Below, piece by piece: positions 44,093 to 52,881 of a DNA stretch of 64,000 bases (positions within the stretch are counted from its first letter, which is position 1; every line of letters starts with the position of its first letter). Origin of the DNA: Litoribacter ruber (GTDB lineage Bacteria > Bacteroidota > Bacteroidia > Cytophagales > Cyclobacteriaceae). The DNA is taken from assembly GCF_018500185.1 (NCBI RefSeq), contig NZ_JAHBGI010000005.1, forward strand, positions 1 to 64,000, in the 5' to 3' direction. The position numbers and the translations under genes were made by a program. Under the pieces are notes generated by a model, which saw only the letters and a program-made list of their open reading frames with translations, searched no databases and was not told the DNA's origin.

Positions 44093-45072
44093 TCTATTTT
44101 AGTTCTTGCCTTAGGGTCAAATTCCAGCTTGATCAATATTGGAAAATGATCGGATCCAAACTTCGCCAACTTGGAAAGGCTAATAAGTAAGAAATCTTTG
44201 GTATAAAAGAAATGATCCAATGGGTAGCGGAAGAATGGCACAAACACATTGTAGGTGTTAAAAAAGCCTCTTCCCTCCCTAGGATCCCAAAGCCCTGACC
44301 TTTTTTGAAACAATTCTGAAGTAGCCGACCAAGCTACATCATTTAGATCTCCGGCCAAAATAGCTGGCTCATCTTCATTTTTAATCCTTTTCCCCACTAT
44401 CAGTAATTCTGTATCCCTTTCGTAAGTTGAACTACCAGGTTTGGGTGGCTCAGGGTGAAGCCCGTGGAAGTTAATAATTTTGCCTGATCTCAACTCCACT
44501 TTGGTATGAATTGAAGGGATGGTGTTATCCACCAAAAAATTCACCTTGGTATCGATGAGCTTGAGTTTTGAATAAAGCGTCATCCCATAGGTATTGTCCT
44601 GCGGATATTTAATGCTATATCTAAAATCTCTATCTAGCTCTTGAAGCTCACGCAGCCATTTATCGTCCACCTCATTTAGCAAAACCAAGTCTGGATCATT
44701 CTTCCTGATGATTTCCTTTAACTCCCCATATTGATCATTATCCATTTTAACATTCGCCAGTAGAACACTAAAGGAGTTATCAGGAATAGGAAGATTGGCC
44801 TTTGGTGATCGGATAGGGTAAAATGGCGTATACCTAATCATTTTTATAGATTGATAACTGATCACGCCTATCGACAAAGGAATCAAAGTGTAAAGAAGCA
44901 AAGGACTATCTATACAAAAGATAAGCGTAAGGATAATGGAAAGAAAAGCAATTACCGTCACCTGGGCCCTGGGAAAATCAAAGATCCTAATCCACCACTT
45001 ATATGAAGGGATCATGGGCAGTGCGGTAGCTATTACTGAAAGGAAAACTAAAAATATTATAAAGTATGGCAT
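44089..45072 (-). CDS. Endonuclease/exonuclease/phosphatase-family protein, copy 1
   Basis: The 327-aa protein has two or three N-terminal hydrophobic segments (about 1-85) and an EEP catalytic domain with NEVDDKWL, the catalytic pattern LAGDLNDVAW, and KFGSDHFPILIKLE at the end (GSDH...P). It could hydrolyse a phosphodiester of nucleic acid, sphingomyelin or phosphoinositide type, facing the periplasm. The ATG at 45072 is preferred over the TTG one codon earlier. It is a clear paralogue of the next gene. Confidence 0.85.
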   Translation of the reverse strand: MPYFIIFLVFLSVIATALPMIPSYKWWIRIFDFPRAQVTVIAFLSIILTLIFCIDSPLLLYTLIPLSIGVISYQSIKMIRYTPFYPIRSPKANLPIPDNSFSVLLANVKMDNDQYGELKEIIRKNDPDLVLLNEVDDKWLRELQELDRDFRYSIKYPQDNTYGMTLYSKLKLIDTKVNFLVDNTIPSIHTKVELRSGKIINFHGLHPEPPKPGSSTYERDTELLIVGKRIKNEDEPAILAGDLNDVAWSATSELFQKRSGLWDPREGRGFFNTYNVFVPFFRYPLDHFFYTKDFLLISLSKLAKFGSDHFPILIKLEFDPKARTKID

Positions 45073-45172
45073 CAAATGGGGTTTTTAACTGATCAAAATC
45101 ACCAGTTATATTTATAAATATAAAATAATCCGTAGAAATAACTAATCAAGATAGAAAAGGGTTTGCTCCTTT

Positions 45173-46162
45173 CTACTTTGATTTGTCAAACCTCTCCTCC
45201 AATGGAACATATTCAACGGTCATCTTGATTGGAAAATGGTCCGAACCAATGTGGGGCAACCGCTCAAAATTGACCAAATTAAAATGTTTGGAATAGAAGA
45301 AATGATCAAGAGGGTACCTAAAAAGAGGGACAAAGGTATTGTAAGTACTAAAAAGCCCCCTACCCTCTCTGGGGTCAAGCATATAGGTCCTTTTCTGAAA
45401 CAGCTCGGATGTTCTGGACCAGGCTACATCATTTAAATCCCCGGCAATTACCGTTGGACTTTCATCTTGTATAACCCGATCAGAAATTATCAAAATCTCA
45501 GTATCACGCTCGTATGTTGGTGTACCTGGCTTTGGAGGCTCTGGATGAAGGCAGTGAAGATTAACCAAAACTCCAGAGGGAAGTTTTACCTTAGTGAAAA
45601 TAGAGGGAATGCTATCCTTGACCAAAAAATTCAACTCCGTATCCTCAAGCCCCAACCGGGAATAAAGGATCATCCCGTAAGTATTGTCCAAAGGATGCTT
45701 GATATGATGAGGATAATCTTGATCAAGACCTTCGACAGCATCAGCCCAAGCCTGATCTGGCTCTGTAAGCAAAATAATGTCGGGATCTCGTTCTCTCGCC
45801 AAATTTAGGAAATCCGCATACCTGTCATTCGTCAACCGAACATTATACATCAGGATACTGAAGGTATTTTCCTCCACCGGCTCGAAAGCCCCTGGTGCCT
45901 GAACGGGGTAAATTGGCGTATATTTAATCATCAATCTGCCCTGATAGGCTATGGCTGCCAGCAGGAACACGGAAATCCCAAGGAATTTAACCATGTCGTG
46001 CCGGAAATAAACGAAAGTTAAAGCTTGAGCCAAAATAGCAATAACTGCAATTTGGGCTCGCGGATAATCGAATATTCTAATCCACCAATGGGTGGTTTGG
46101 ATCAAGGGTAATGCCGTGGTGATTACCGCAACAAAAATCAGAATATAGGTAACTATTCTCAT
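45173..46162 (-). CDS. Endonuclease/exonuclease/phosphatase-family protein, copy 2
   Basis: The 329-aa protein is collinear with copy 1: N-terminal membrane segments, PGTPTYERDTEILII, IAGDLNDVAWSRTSELFQKR and PHIGSDHFPIKMTVE. The identical YERDTE and DLNDVAWS...TSELFQKR segments show that the two arose by tandem duplication and diverged moderately. It is 100 nt upstream of copy 1 on the same strand, so they may be co-transcribed. Confidence 0.86.
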   Translation of the reverse strand: MRIVTYILIFVAVITTALPLIQTTHWWIRIFDYPRAQIAVIAILAQALTFVYFRHDMVKFLGISVFLLAAIAYQGRLMIKYTPIYPVQAPGAFEPVEENTFSILMYNVRLTNDRYADFLNLARERDPDIILLTEPDQAWADAVEGLDQDYPHHIKHPLDNTYGMILYSRLGLEDTELNFLVKDSIPSIFTKVKLPSGVLVNLHCLHPEPPKPGTPTYERDTEILIISDRVIQDESPTVIAGDLNDVAWSRTSELFQKRTYMLDPREGRGLFSTYNTFVPLFRYPLDHFFYSKHFNLVNFERLPHIGSDHFPIKMTVEYVPLEERFDKSK

Positions 46163-46271
46163 TCAGGTAGTAATTTTAAATAGCTAGGATAAAAACAATG
46201 CCATTTCGTAAGCAATTGGCTAATTTTATTTCTATATTTTGAATAACTTTTAACTAAAAATAAACTACCCT

Positions 46272-46664
46272 ATGAAATCAAGAAGAAAATTTTTAAACCG
46301 GCTGATTTTGGCACTCCCCCTAAGCTATTTACCTTTTGTAGGAACTGCTCAACTCAAGGCTAAATCTCGAATGATCCATCAGGTGTTCTTTTGGTTAAAT
46401 GATGATACCAGCTTCGAGGAATTTAAAGCGGCCACAAAAAAGTTGGGGTCTATTGGCAGCGTTAAGGAGTTTAAAATGGGAACCCCTGCCCCGACTGAAG
46501 CAAGAGATGTGGTGGACAGCAGTTACGATTTGGCTTTGAATATGGTTTTCGACTCCCTTGAGGATCAAAACGCCTATCAAGTGGACCCTATTCACCTGAA
46601 GTTTATCGAACAGCATGCCGACAAATGGAAGGAAGTTAAAGTTTATGACTTTGTACTGGAATAG
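46272..46664 (+). CDS. Dabb-domain protein with twin-arginine-type leader
   Basis: The 130-aa protein has a leader MKSRRKFLNRLILALPLSYLPFVG matching the Tat motif S-R-R-x-F-L. A stress-responsive A/B-barrel (Dabb) domain follows (MIHQVFFWLNDDTSFEEFKAATKKL...YDLALNMVFDSLEDQNAYQVDPIHLKFIEQH). Dabb proteins are small dimers found alone or fused to enzymes. Export by Tat suggests folding or cofactor binding before export. It converges on the LuxE-like gene with no gap. Confidence 0.82.
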   Translation: MKSRRKFLNRLILALPLSYLPFVGTAQLKAKSRMIHQVFFWLNDDTSFEEFKAATKKLGSIGSVKEFKMGTPAPTEARDVVDSSYDLALNMVFDSLEDQNAYQVDPIHLKFIEQHADKWKEVKVYDFVLE

Positions 46665-47660
46665 TTAAACCACCAGTAGGTTGCAGCCTCTGACATCCGA
46701 ATTATCAAACCTGCCTAAAATCTCCAACCTGCCCTCTTCATCATAACGGCCCATATCCTGGGTTTCTATGAATGCGCAGCTGTGGAAATTGGCCAAATCT
46801 ATCACATTTATCCCACCTTGCCTTTTCCTTGCAGGTGAAAAGGGGTCATTTACATCCCTTAGCAGGATCTTCATGGTATGGGGAAGGCTGTATCTTCCTC
46901 CTCCCCTGGAATAAGCCTGGGACATGAGTTCGGTCATGCCATACTCGGAGTGGATTTGGTTAACCTTGAAAAAACCTGTTAGAATTTCATGAACTTCTTC
47001 CCTAATCATTTCTTTTCTTCTACCTTTCATCCCACCGGTCTCCATCACTATGAGGTTATCCATCGGTTCAAAATGCCCCATCTGCTCGGCAAAGTCCAGC
47101 AAGGCAAATGTCACTCCCAGTAAAAGCACTTTCTTGGGGCTAGCCGCGAGCTCGTTCAGCTTTGCCAATAGTTCTTCTTGGTTGTAAAGATAAAATCCGG
47201 AATGGGGGGACCCAGACTGTTTGATAAAATCATCCGCCATAGTCACCAGGGAGCTGCCTGGTCTTTCCAGATAAGCTGGCAAAAGCGCAAGCACATGATA
47301 ATCGGTTAAAGGCCCATATTCCGATTCGAAAATCCTTCGGGCATTCTCTAGGTAAAACATCTGGGACCATATAAAATGCCGGCTGGTAATATTGCCCGTA
47401 GTCCCACTGCTGGAGTAAAAATCTGTGAAATCCTCTTGGGGACCCGTGACTACTTTGTGGGACTTAAAAAAGGAAATAGGAAGAAATGGAATTGCATCTA
47501 GGCTATTGACCTTTCCGACTTTTACTTTTCGGTATTTGAGATAGCTATTATAAATGGGGTTGTGTAATGCCTGAAACTTAAACAATGCAAGAGCTACTTT
47601 TTCAAAATTAACTTCATTGACTTGATCTAAATCGGCTGAAAAACTTTTGAAATAATTCAT
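46665..47660 (-). CDS. LuxE-like acyl-protein synthetase / acyltransferase
   Basis: The 331-aa adenylate-forming enzyme has the AMP-binding-type motif FYSSSGTTGNITSRH, a region LLLGVTFALLDFAEQ, VMETGGMKGRRKEM, and a conserved SEYGMTELMSQAYS as in LuxE acyl-protein synthetases and CoA ligases. Family knowledge: LuxE activates fatty acids with ATP and moves them to its own Cys. No luxC-type reductase is adjacent, so its acceptor is unknown. Confidence 0.83.
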   Translation of the reverse strand: MNYFKSFSADLDQVNEVNFEKVALALFKFQALHNPIYNSYLKYRKVKVGKVNSLDAIPFLPISFFKSHKVVTGPQEDFTDFYSSSGTTGNITSRHFIWSQMFYLENARRIFESEYGPLTDYHVLALLPAYLERPGSSLVTMADDFIKQSGSPHSGFYLYNQEELLAKLNELAASPKKVLLLGVTFALLDFAEQMGHFEPMDNLIVMETGGMKGRRKEMIREEVHEILTGFFKVNQIHSEYGMTELMSQAYSRGGGRYSLPHTMKILLRDVNDPFSPARKRQGGINVIDLANFHSCAFIETQDMGRYDEEGRLEILGRFDNSDVRGCNLLVV

Positions 47661-47736
47661 CGTTCTATATTTGTGAATGGCATTTTTTTACCAACTTTAT
47701 AAAAACCAATATTATCCGTAAATTTAGGCTTACAAG

Positions 47737-48414
47737 ATGAAGGTGAAAAACTATCTAGGCATATTATTTTTAGCCACGGCTGCGATAGGCTGTGTGTCTC
47801 CTCCGGAAAATTTCCCCTCCGCCCCTGAGATATCCTTCAGCAGAGTGGAGTTTGTCCCTATACAAGGAGCGCCTGACTCACTCATTGTCAGCGTGGATTT
47901 CAAGGATGCAGAAGGTGACTTGGGTTTGGGACCAAGGGATTTCAACCCGCCTTTTCAGCCCTTTGACTACGTATTAACCGAAACCGGGTCCCGCATCTCT
48001 TACTCCAACAGGCCACCCGACGCACCCAGTTACAACCCAAGAGACTGGAGAATTTTGGACCCTATGTTGGATAATGTCACAGTTCGGGATACGCTTTGGA
48101 TAAAACCCAATCCAGATCACAACAACATTTTCGTGCGCTTTTTCATTAAACGAGGAGGGGATTACCAAGAGTTCGTCTGGGAAGGGCCTCCCTATTACAC
48201 CACATTCAATGGGCGATTCCCCCGTATCTTAACCGACGATAGGGAAAGGGCAATAGAAGGCAACATTTCTTACGGGATGTTATCCTCAGGTTGGCAGGCG
48301 ATCTTTAGGAATGACACCATCAGATTGGATGTACAGATCCAAGACCGTCAGTTAAATCGAAGCAATACGGTATCAACTCCGGATTTTACGCTTAATCAAG
48401 TGACGAGGAGATAG
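47737..48414 (+). CDS. Lipoprotein of unknown function
   Basis: The 225-aa product has a lipoprotein signal (MKVKNYLGILFLATAAIGC, lipobox AIGC) and is then beta-rich with an acidic Asp/Gly segment (VDFKDAEGDLGLGPRDF) that could bind calcium. It ends with IRLDVQIQDRQLNRSNTVSTPDF. Such proteins are common in Bacteroidetes; function unknown. TATATTTG at 47666-47673 could be its -7 box. Confidence 0.7.
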   Translation: MKVKNYLGILFLATAAIGCVSPPENFPSAPEISFSRVEFVPIQGAPDSLIVSVDFKDAEGDLGLGPRDFNPPFQPFDYVLTETGSRISYSNRPPDAPSYNPRDWRILDPMLDNVTVRDTLWIKPNPDHNNIFVRFFIKRGGDYQEFVWEGPPYYTTFNGRFPRILTDDRERAIEGNISYGMLSSGWQAIFRNDTIRLDVQIQDRQLNRSNTVSTPDFTLNQVTRR

Positions 48415-48428
48415 AAAGAAAAAAAGAA

Positions 48429-48456
48429 ATATTGAAATATGGATATATTGAAATAT
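48429..48456. repeat. Short direct repeat ATATTGAAATAT
   Basis: Two perfect 12-bp copies (48429-48440 and 48445-48456) 4 nt apart, in the spacer between the lipoprotein gene and the terminator at 48464. Each is itself a near-palindrome. Meaning unknown. Confidence 0.6.
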
Positions 48457-48463
48457 TAAAATA

Positions 48464-48504
48464 GAAAAAGGCCTCCGGAGAATGATCTTCGGAGGCCTTT
48501 TATA
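48464..48504. terminator. Bidirectional terminator
   Basis: GGCCTCCG pairs with CGGAGGCC around GAGAATGATCTT-like loop bases, with A- and T-runs at the ends. It separates the convergent lipoprotein and E1 dehydrogenase genes. Confidence 0.88.
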
Positions 48505-48520
48505 TTTGCTTAATTTCTAC

Positions 48521-50935
48521 TTATAATTCAGGGAAGGTATTTGGATCTACTTCATGCATCATTTCATAAACTTTCTCAACTACATCATCCACGCTTGGCT
48601 TGGAGAAATAATCTCCATCAGATGAATAAGCAGGTCGGTGTGCTTTTGCGGCAATAGTTGCCGGCTCAGAATCCAAATGATAATAAGCACCCTGCTCCTC
48701 GATCACCTGCTGCATCATGTATGCAGAAGCACCTCCTGGTACATCTTCGTCGGCAAAGATCACCCTGTTGGTTTTCTTGATTGAGTCTGCAATGACATGG
48801 TGCGTATCAAATGGCAATAATGTCTGCACATCGATCACTTCCACGGAAATTCCCATCTCATCCAACATCAAGGCCGCATCCATTATGATTCGGCACATAG
48901 AACCGTAAGTTACGATGGTAAGATCGGAGCCTTCACGCAAAATTTCAGGCTTACCCAAAGGAACCGTAAACTCACCAATATTGGCAGGCATTTTTTCTTT
49001 CAACCTGTAACCGTTCAGGCACTCGATCACCAAAGCTGGCTCATCGGCTTTCACCAAAGTGTTATACATACCGGCCGCTTGGGTCATATCCCTAGGCACA
49101 CACACCAACATTCCTCTCAAGCTATGCAAGATCATGCCGATAGGTGAACCTGAATGCCATACGCCTTCCAATCTATGTCCTCTGGTTCTAACGATTATTG
49201 GCGCTTTTTGACCGCCTTTGGTTCTGTATTGCAAGCATGCCACATCATCCGATAAGATTTGTATAGCATATAAAAGATAATCCAAATATTGAATCTCAGC
49301 AATTGGCCTCAACCCTCTCATGGAAGCACCAATGCCCTGCCCGATAATTGTACATTCACGTATACCGGTATCAGTAACCCTGAGTTCTCCGTATTTATCC
49401 TGAAGGCCGGCAAAAGCCTGGTTCACATCTCCTATCTTCCCCACATCTTCGCCAAAAGCAAAAACCCTTGGGTCATTGCTCAATAGGTGGTCAAAGCAGG
49501 CTTGTAGAACCTCCCGTCCATCTACCAATTGGGCATCATCGCCGTATTGAGCAGGAACTTCATCAATATTACCTACACGAAAATCTGACTGGCTATATAA
49601 GTGGCTGTTATACCTGTCCTCGTTCAGTTTCTTTTGCTGCTCATACCACAGCTTCAAATTCTGCTTTACATCCGCCCCATCAAATCTCATCAATAGCAAG
49701 GCTTTTCTTACCGCACTAATAACATCCTTTCGTATTGGGTTCATGGTTTTGGCCAATTCATCAGCCAATACTACCAGCTTTTCTTTCTGTCTGCTATTAG
49801 GAGCGGCCTGCTCTATTAAAGAAACAGCATCCTGTAATTCAGATTTAATCTCGCCTGCAAATGCTTTCCAAGCAGCCTCTCTTTGCGCTTTGGCAAATGC
49901 TTTTGCTTCGGCATCTATTTCAGCTAGCTCCTCTTCAGTAGCCATGCCCTGTTCAATTATATATTCTTGGAACTGGCGCACACAGTCGTAATCAGCTTCC
50001 CACTCTAGCCTCTCCTTGGACTTGTATCGCTCATGGGAACCAGAAGTAGAGTGACCTTGGGGCTGAGTGAGTTCAATCACATGCACCAGCACCGGCACAT
50101 GTTCTTCGCGTGCGATTCTGGCGGCATTTTGATATGTACTCATCAAGGCCTCATAATCCCAACCTTTCACCACAAGGATTTCATATCCTTTTTGATCATC
50201 AGTCCTTTGAAAACCTTTCAGGACCTCTGAAATACTTCCTTTGGTGGTATGGTACTCTTTGGGCACTGAAATACCATATTCATCATCCCAAACCGAAACC
50301 ACCATAGGGACTTGAAGTACACCACCAGCATTGATGGTTTCATAGAACATCCCTTCTGATGTAGAAGCATTCCCTATAGTACCCCAAGCGACCTCATTTC
50401 CTTCAATACTGAAGTTTGAAAGCTCCTTTAAAAGGTTGTTGTTTTGACGATAAAGCTTGGATGCATAAGCAAGACCTAAAAGTTTTGGCATCTGGGAAGC
50501 GGTGGGAGAAATATCAGAAGCTGAATTCTTCATCTCCGTCAAGTTTTTCCACTCTCCGTTTTGCTCCAAAGCCCGGGTACCGAAGTGGCCATTCATCAAT
50601 CGGCCGCCTGAGGCAGGCTCAGCATCTACATCCGCGTGAGCATACAGCTGGGCAAAATATTCCTGAATGGTAAGCTCGCCAATGGCAAACATAAAAGTCT
50701 GGTCACGGTAATAGCCGGCACGGAAATCCCCGTTTTTGAAATACTTGGCCATCGCGATCTGGGCCAGTTCTTTACCGTCTCCAAAAATCCCGAATTTGGC
50801 TTTCCCCATAAAAACCTCTTTTCGGCCCATAAGGGATGCTTGGCGGCTTTGCTGGGCAAGCCTATAATCATTAAGAATTTCGTCTTTCGACAAGCTTAAT
50901 GACTTATTTTTTTTATTCACAGCAACTTCTTCCAT
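48521..50935 (-). CDS. 2-oxoacid dehydrogenase E1, fused alpha and beta subunits
   Basis: The 804-aa thiamine-diphosphate enzyme has an alpha half (about 1-380; GTIGNASTSEGMFYETIN, a variant of the GDG...N cofactor motif) and a beta half (about 480-804; FAFGEDVGKIGDV, GIRECTIIGQGIG, IQYLDYLLYAIQ). It decarboxylates a 2-oxoacid and passes the acyl group to E2 lipoyl. Such fusions in Bacteroidetes are usually branched-chain or generic 2-oxoacid dehydrogenases. The open frame reaches 50992, but MEEVAVNKK at 50935 is the likelier start. No E2 or E3 gene is adjacent. Confidence 0.9.
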   Translation of the reverse strand: MEEVAVNKKNKSLSLSKDEILNDYRLAQQSRQASLMGRKEVFMGKAKFGIFGDGKELAQIAMAKYFKNGDFRAGYYRDQTFMFAIGELTIQEYFAQLYAHADVDAEPASGGRLMNGHFGTRALEQNGEWKNLTEMKNSASDISPTASQMPKLLGLAYASKLYRQNNNLLKELSNFSIEGNEVAWGTIGNASTSEGMFYETINAGGVLQVPMVVSVWDDEYGISVPKEYHTTKGSISEVLKGFQRTDDQKGYEILVVKGWDYEALMSTYQNAARIAREEHVPVLVHVIELTQPQGHSTSGSHERYKSKERLEWEADYDCVRQFQEYIIEQGMATEEELAEIDAEAKAFAKAQREAAWKAFAGEIKSELQDAVSLIEQAAPNSRQKEKLVVLADELAKTMNPIRKDVISAVRKALLLMRFDGADVKQNLKLWYEQQKKLNEDRYNSHLYSQSDFRVGNIDEVPAQYGDDAQLVDGREVLQACFDHLLSNDPRVFAFGEDVGKIGDVNQAFAGLQDKYGELRVTDTGIRECTIIGQGIGASMRGLRPIAEIQYLDYLLYAIQILSDDVACLQYRTKGGQKAPIIVRTRGHRLEGVWHSGSPIGMILHSLRGMLVCVPRDMTQAAGMYNTLVKADEPALVIECLNGYRLKEKMPANIGEFTVPLGKPEILREGSDLTIVTYGSMCRIIMDAALMLDEMGISVEVIDVQTLLPFDTHHVIADSIKKTNRVIFADEDVPGGASAYMMQQVIEEQGAYYHLDSEPATIAAKAHRPAYSSDGDYFSKPSVDDVVEKVYEMMHEVDPNTFPEL

Positions 50936-51313
50936 AAAATTATTCTTTAAAGCTATTTTGGGTTTGGCAGGCATTCTCTGCAAGTATTTCAAAAATACAA
51001 TAAAATGTCAGTCCTGCAAAAAAAACTGACAACTAATTAAAAGCGATATCCAATATTTATTCTGACGAAATAGTAAAAAGACGCCCAAATCATAAATAAA
51101 ATTCTGATTAAATCAAAAAAACCATTCAAACCCCCTAAACTCTCCTTAACCACTGATTAGATGCTTTTCTTATCAAATGCTAGTAAAAAAAGGTCAGAAG
51201 AATCGATTTTAAAAACCCCATAAACAGAACTTCCTGAGGTTTTGAAATTTTAAACATAACAATGTTTCAATTTAACTATATTTAAATAATAACATCAAAA
51301 TATATGATAGGGT
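50936..51313. other. AT-rich divergent intergenic region
   Basis: It separates the divergent E1 and alanine dehydrogenase genes. No ORF, tRNA-like or repeated structure is evident apart from the ald promoter at its right end. Confidence 0.45.
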
Positions 51314-51347
51314 TTTGTTTTTCTTAAGGCTTAGGATGCTATATTTG
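51314..51347 (+). promoter_or_regulatory. Promoter of ald
   Basis: TTTG (51314-51317), a 22-nt spacer and TATATTTG (51340-51347), 32 nt upstream of the ald start codon. Confidence 0.6.
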
Positions 51348-51379
51348 CGCTCAAATCACAACCCAAATACTAGAATATC

Positions 51380-52513
51380 ATGATAATAGGTGTTCCAAAG
51401 GAAATCAAAAACAACGAGAACCGCGTGGCTTTAAACCCGGCGGGAGCTAAAGAACTCGTTAAAAGAGGTCACACTGTGTATGTTCAGCATACTGCCGGAG
51501 AAGGCAGCGGATTTACCGATGCTATGTATGAAGAAGCAGGCGCTACTATCCTTCCTACCATTGAGGGTACTTATGCAGCTGCGGAAATGATCATCAAAGT
51601 TAAGGAGCCTATTGAACCTGAATATAAACTTATCAAAGAAGATCAATTGATCTTTACTTACTTCCATTTTGCTTCTCACGAGCCGCTTACAAAGGCAATG
51701 GTGGACAGTAAGGCTGTTTGCTTGGCTTACGAAACTGTTGAAAAAACGGATAGAAGTCTTCCTTTGCTAGTACCTATGTCGGAAGTAGCCGGCAGAATGG
51801 CCGTTCAAAAAGGCGCAAACTACTTGGAAAAACCTCTTGGTGGCAAAGGCATCCTATTGGGTGGCGTACCGGGCACATTGCCTGCTAAAGTCATCATCCT
51901 TGGTGGTGGTGTAGTAGGAACCCAAGCTGCATGGATGGCTGCCGGATTAGGAGCTGACGTGACTATCATGGATGTATCCCTTCCAAGAATGAGATACCTA
52001 TCCGACGTGATGCCTAAAAATGTTAAGACTATGATGTCTAACGAATTCAACATCCGTAAAATGATCAAGGAAGCTGATCTTATCGTAGGGGCTGTTTTGA
52101 TCCCTGGCGCCAAGGCTCCTCACTTGATCACTAGAGATATGCTGAAAGAGATGCAGCCAGGTACCGTATTGGTAGATGTGGCTGTAGACCAAGGAGGCTG
52201 TATCGAAACCTGTAAGCCAACTACTCACCAGGATCCAACTTATGTAATTGACGACGTCGTTCATTACTGTGTAGCTAACATGCCAGGTGCTGTACCTTAC
52301 ACTTCCACAATTGCATTGACTAATGCGACTCTACCTTATGCCATCCAATTGGCGGACAAGGGATGGAAGAAAGCAGCTTTGGAAAATCCTGAACTTGTTC
52401 CAGGTCTGAATGTAATCAAAGGTGACATTGTGTATAAAGCAGTTGCCGATGCATTTGACATGCCATATGTTCCAGTAGACAAATATCTTGAAGAAGAGTT
52501 AGTTAACTCATAA
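51380..52513 (+). CDS. ald: Alanine dehydrogenase
   Basis: The 377-aa NAD-dependent enzyme interconverts alanine with pyruvate and ammonia. It shows MIIGVPKEIKNNENRVALNPAG, LIFTYFHFASHEPLT (active-site His), the Rossmann VIILGGGVVGTQAAWMAAGLGADV, and PGAVPYTSTIALTNATLPY. Length is usual for the family. It has its own promoter and terminator, so it is a single-gene unit just before the aromatic operon. Confidence 0.96.
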   Translation: MIIGVPKEIKNNENRVALNPAGAKELVKRGHTVYVQHTAGEGSGFTDAMYEEAGATILPTIEGTYAAAEMIIKVKEPIEPEYKLIKEDQLIFTYFHFASHEPLTKAMVDSKAVCLAYETVEKTDRSLPLLVPMSEVAGRMAVQKGANYLEKPLGGKGILLGGVPGTLPAKVIILGGGVVGTQAAWMAAGLGADVTIMDVSLPRMRYLSDVMPKNVKTMMSNEFNIRKMIKEADLIVGAVLIPGAKAPHLITRDMLKEMQPGTVLVDVAVDQGGCIETCKPTTHQDPTYVIDDVVHYCVANMPGAVPYTSTIALTNATLPYAIQLADKGWKKAALENPELVPGLNVIKGDIVYKAVADAFDMPYVPVDKYLEEELVNS

Positions 52514-52519
52514 AAACTC

Positions 52520-52549
52520 AAAGCCCGGAAATTTCCGGGCTTTTTTTTT
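52520..52549 (+). terminator. Terminator of ald
   Basis: AAAGCCCGGAAA and TTTCCGGGCTTT form a stem with no real loop bases besides the central A/T, followed by nine T. It insulates ald from the aromatic operon leader. Confidence 0.9.
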
Positions 52550-52677
52550 GCCAAATAATTAACCATTCCTCCCCTAGTTCCAACCCTTTCCACAAAACAT
52601 CCCTTCGCGAATTACATAAAACACAAAAACAAGTTGGTATTTTTGAAACTCAGACAAAAAGTTGTCGATATTTTTAT

Positions 52678-52708
52678 TTTGTATAATAAAAAACATCCTT
52701 TACCTTTG
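52678..52708 (+). promoter_or_regulatory. Promoter of the aromatic amino-acid operon
   Basis: TTTG (52678-52681), exactly 19 nt, TACCTTTG (52701-52708): a perfect match to the Bacteroidetes consensus. The start site is expected at about 52712-52715, that is at or just before the ATG (52713) of the leader peptide. Confidence 0.75.
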
Positions 52709-52712
52709 AAAC

Positions 52713-52808
52713 ATGTTATTATTCGCAGCACTATATTTTAGCTTCTTTTACTTTTACTTTCGCCCCCAAGGTCGAATCGGAGCTGCGTATTGTCTAGTGG
52801 AAAAATAA
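52713..52808 (+). CDS. Phe/Tyr-rich attenuation leader peptide (31 aa)
   Basis: The ORF MLLFAALYFSFFYFYF... continues RPQGRIGAAYCLVEK and stops with TAA. Residues 8-16 (52734-52760) are five Phe and three Tyr out of nine, a control region for charged tRNA-Phe and tRNA-Tyr. ATG is about 5 nt after the promoter -7 box, so the mRNA is probably leaderless or nearly so. The ORF overlaps an antiterminator arm and is followed by a terminator before the first biosynthetic gene. It is not expected to act as a protein; its translation would set transcription of the operon. Confidence 0.85.
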   Translation: MLLFAALYFSFFYFYFRPQGRIGAAYCLVEK

Positions 52809-52843
52809 ACTTCAAGATATTTACAAACCTAAAGCCCGGTTCG
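52773..52843 (+). promoter_or_regulatory. Candidate antiterminator of the aromatic operon leader
   Basis: CGAATCGGAGCT (52773-52784) can pair with AGCCCGGTTCG (52833-52843) over 11 bp with one bulged A and one G-U. The second segment includes the 5' arm of the terminator (52831-52839), so the two folds exclude each other. A ribosome stalled on codons 8-16 would cover to about 52772 and leave the first segment free. Confidence 0.6.
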
Positions 52844-52867
52844 CAAGATCCGGGCTTTTTCTATTTT
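52831..52867 (+). terminator. Attenuator terminator of the aromatic operon
   Basis: AAAGCCCGG (52831-52839) and CCGGGCTTT (52850-52858) form a 9-bp stem around TTCGCAAGAT, followed by TTCTATTTT. It lies between the leader peptide stop codon and the first operon gene at 52882. A terminator placed before the first gene is a classic attenuator. Confidence 0.85.
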
Positions 52868-52881
52868 AAACCTATTGCAAA

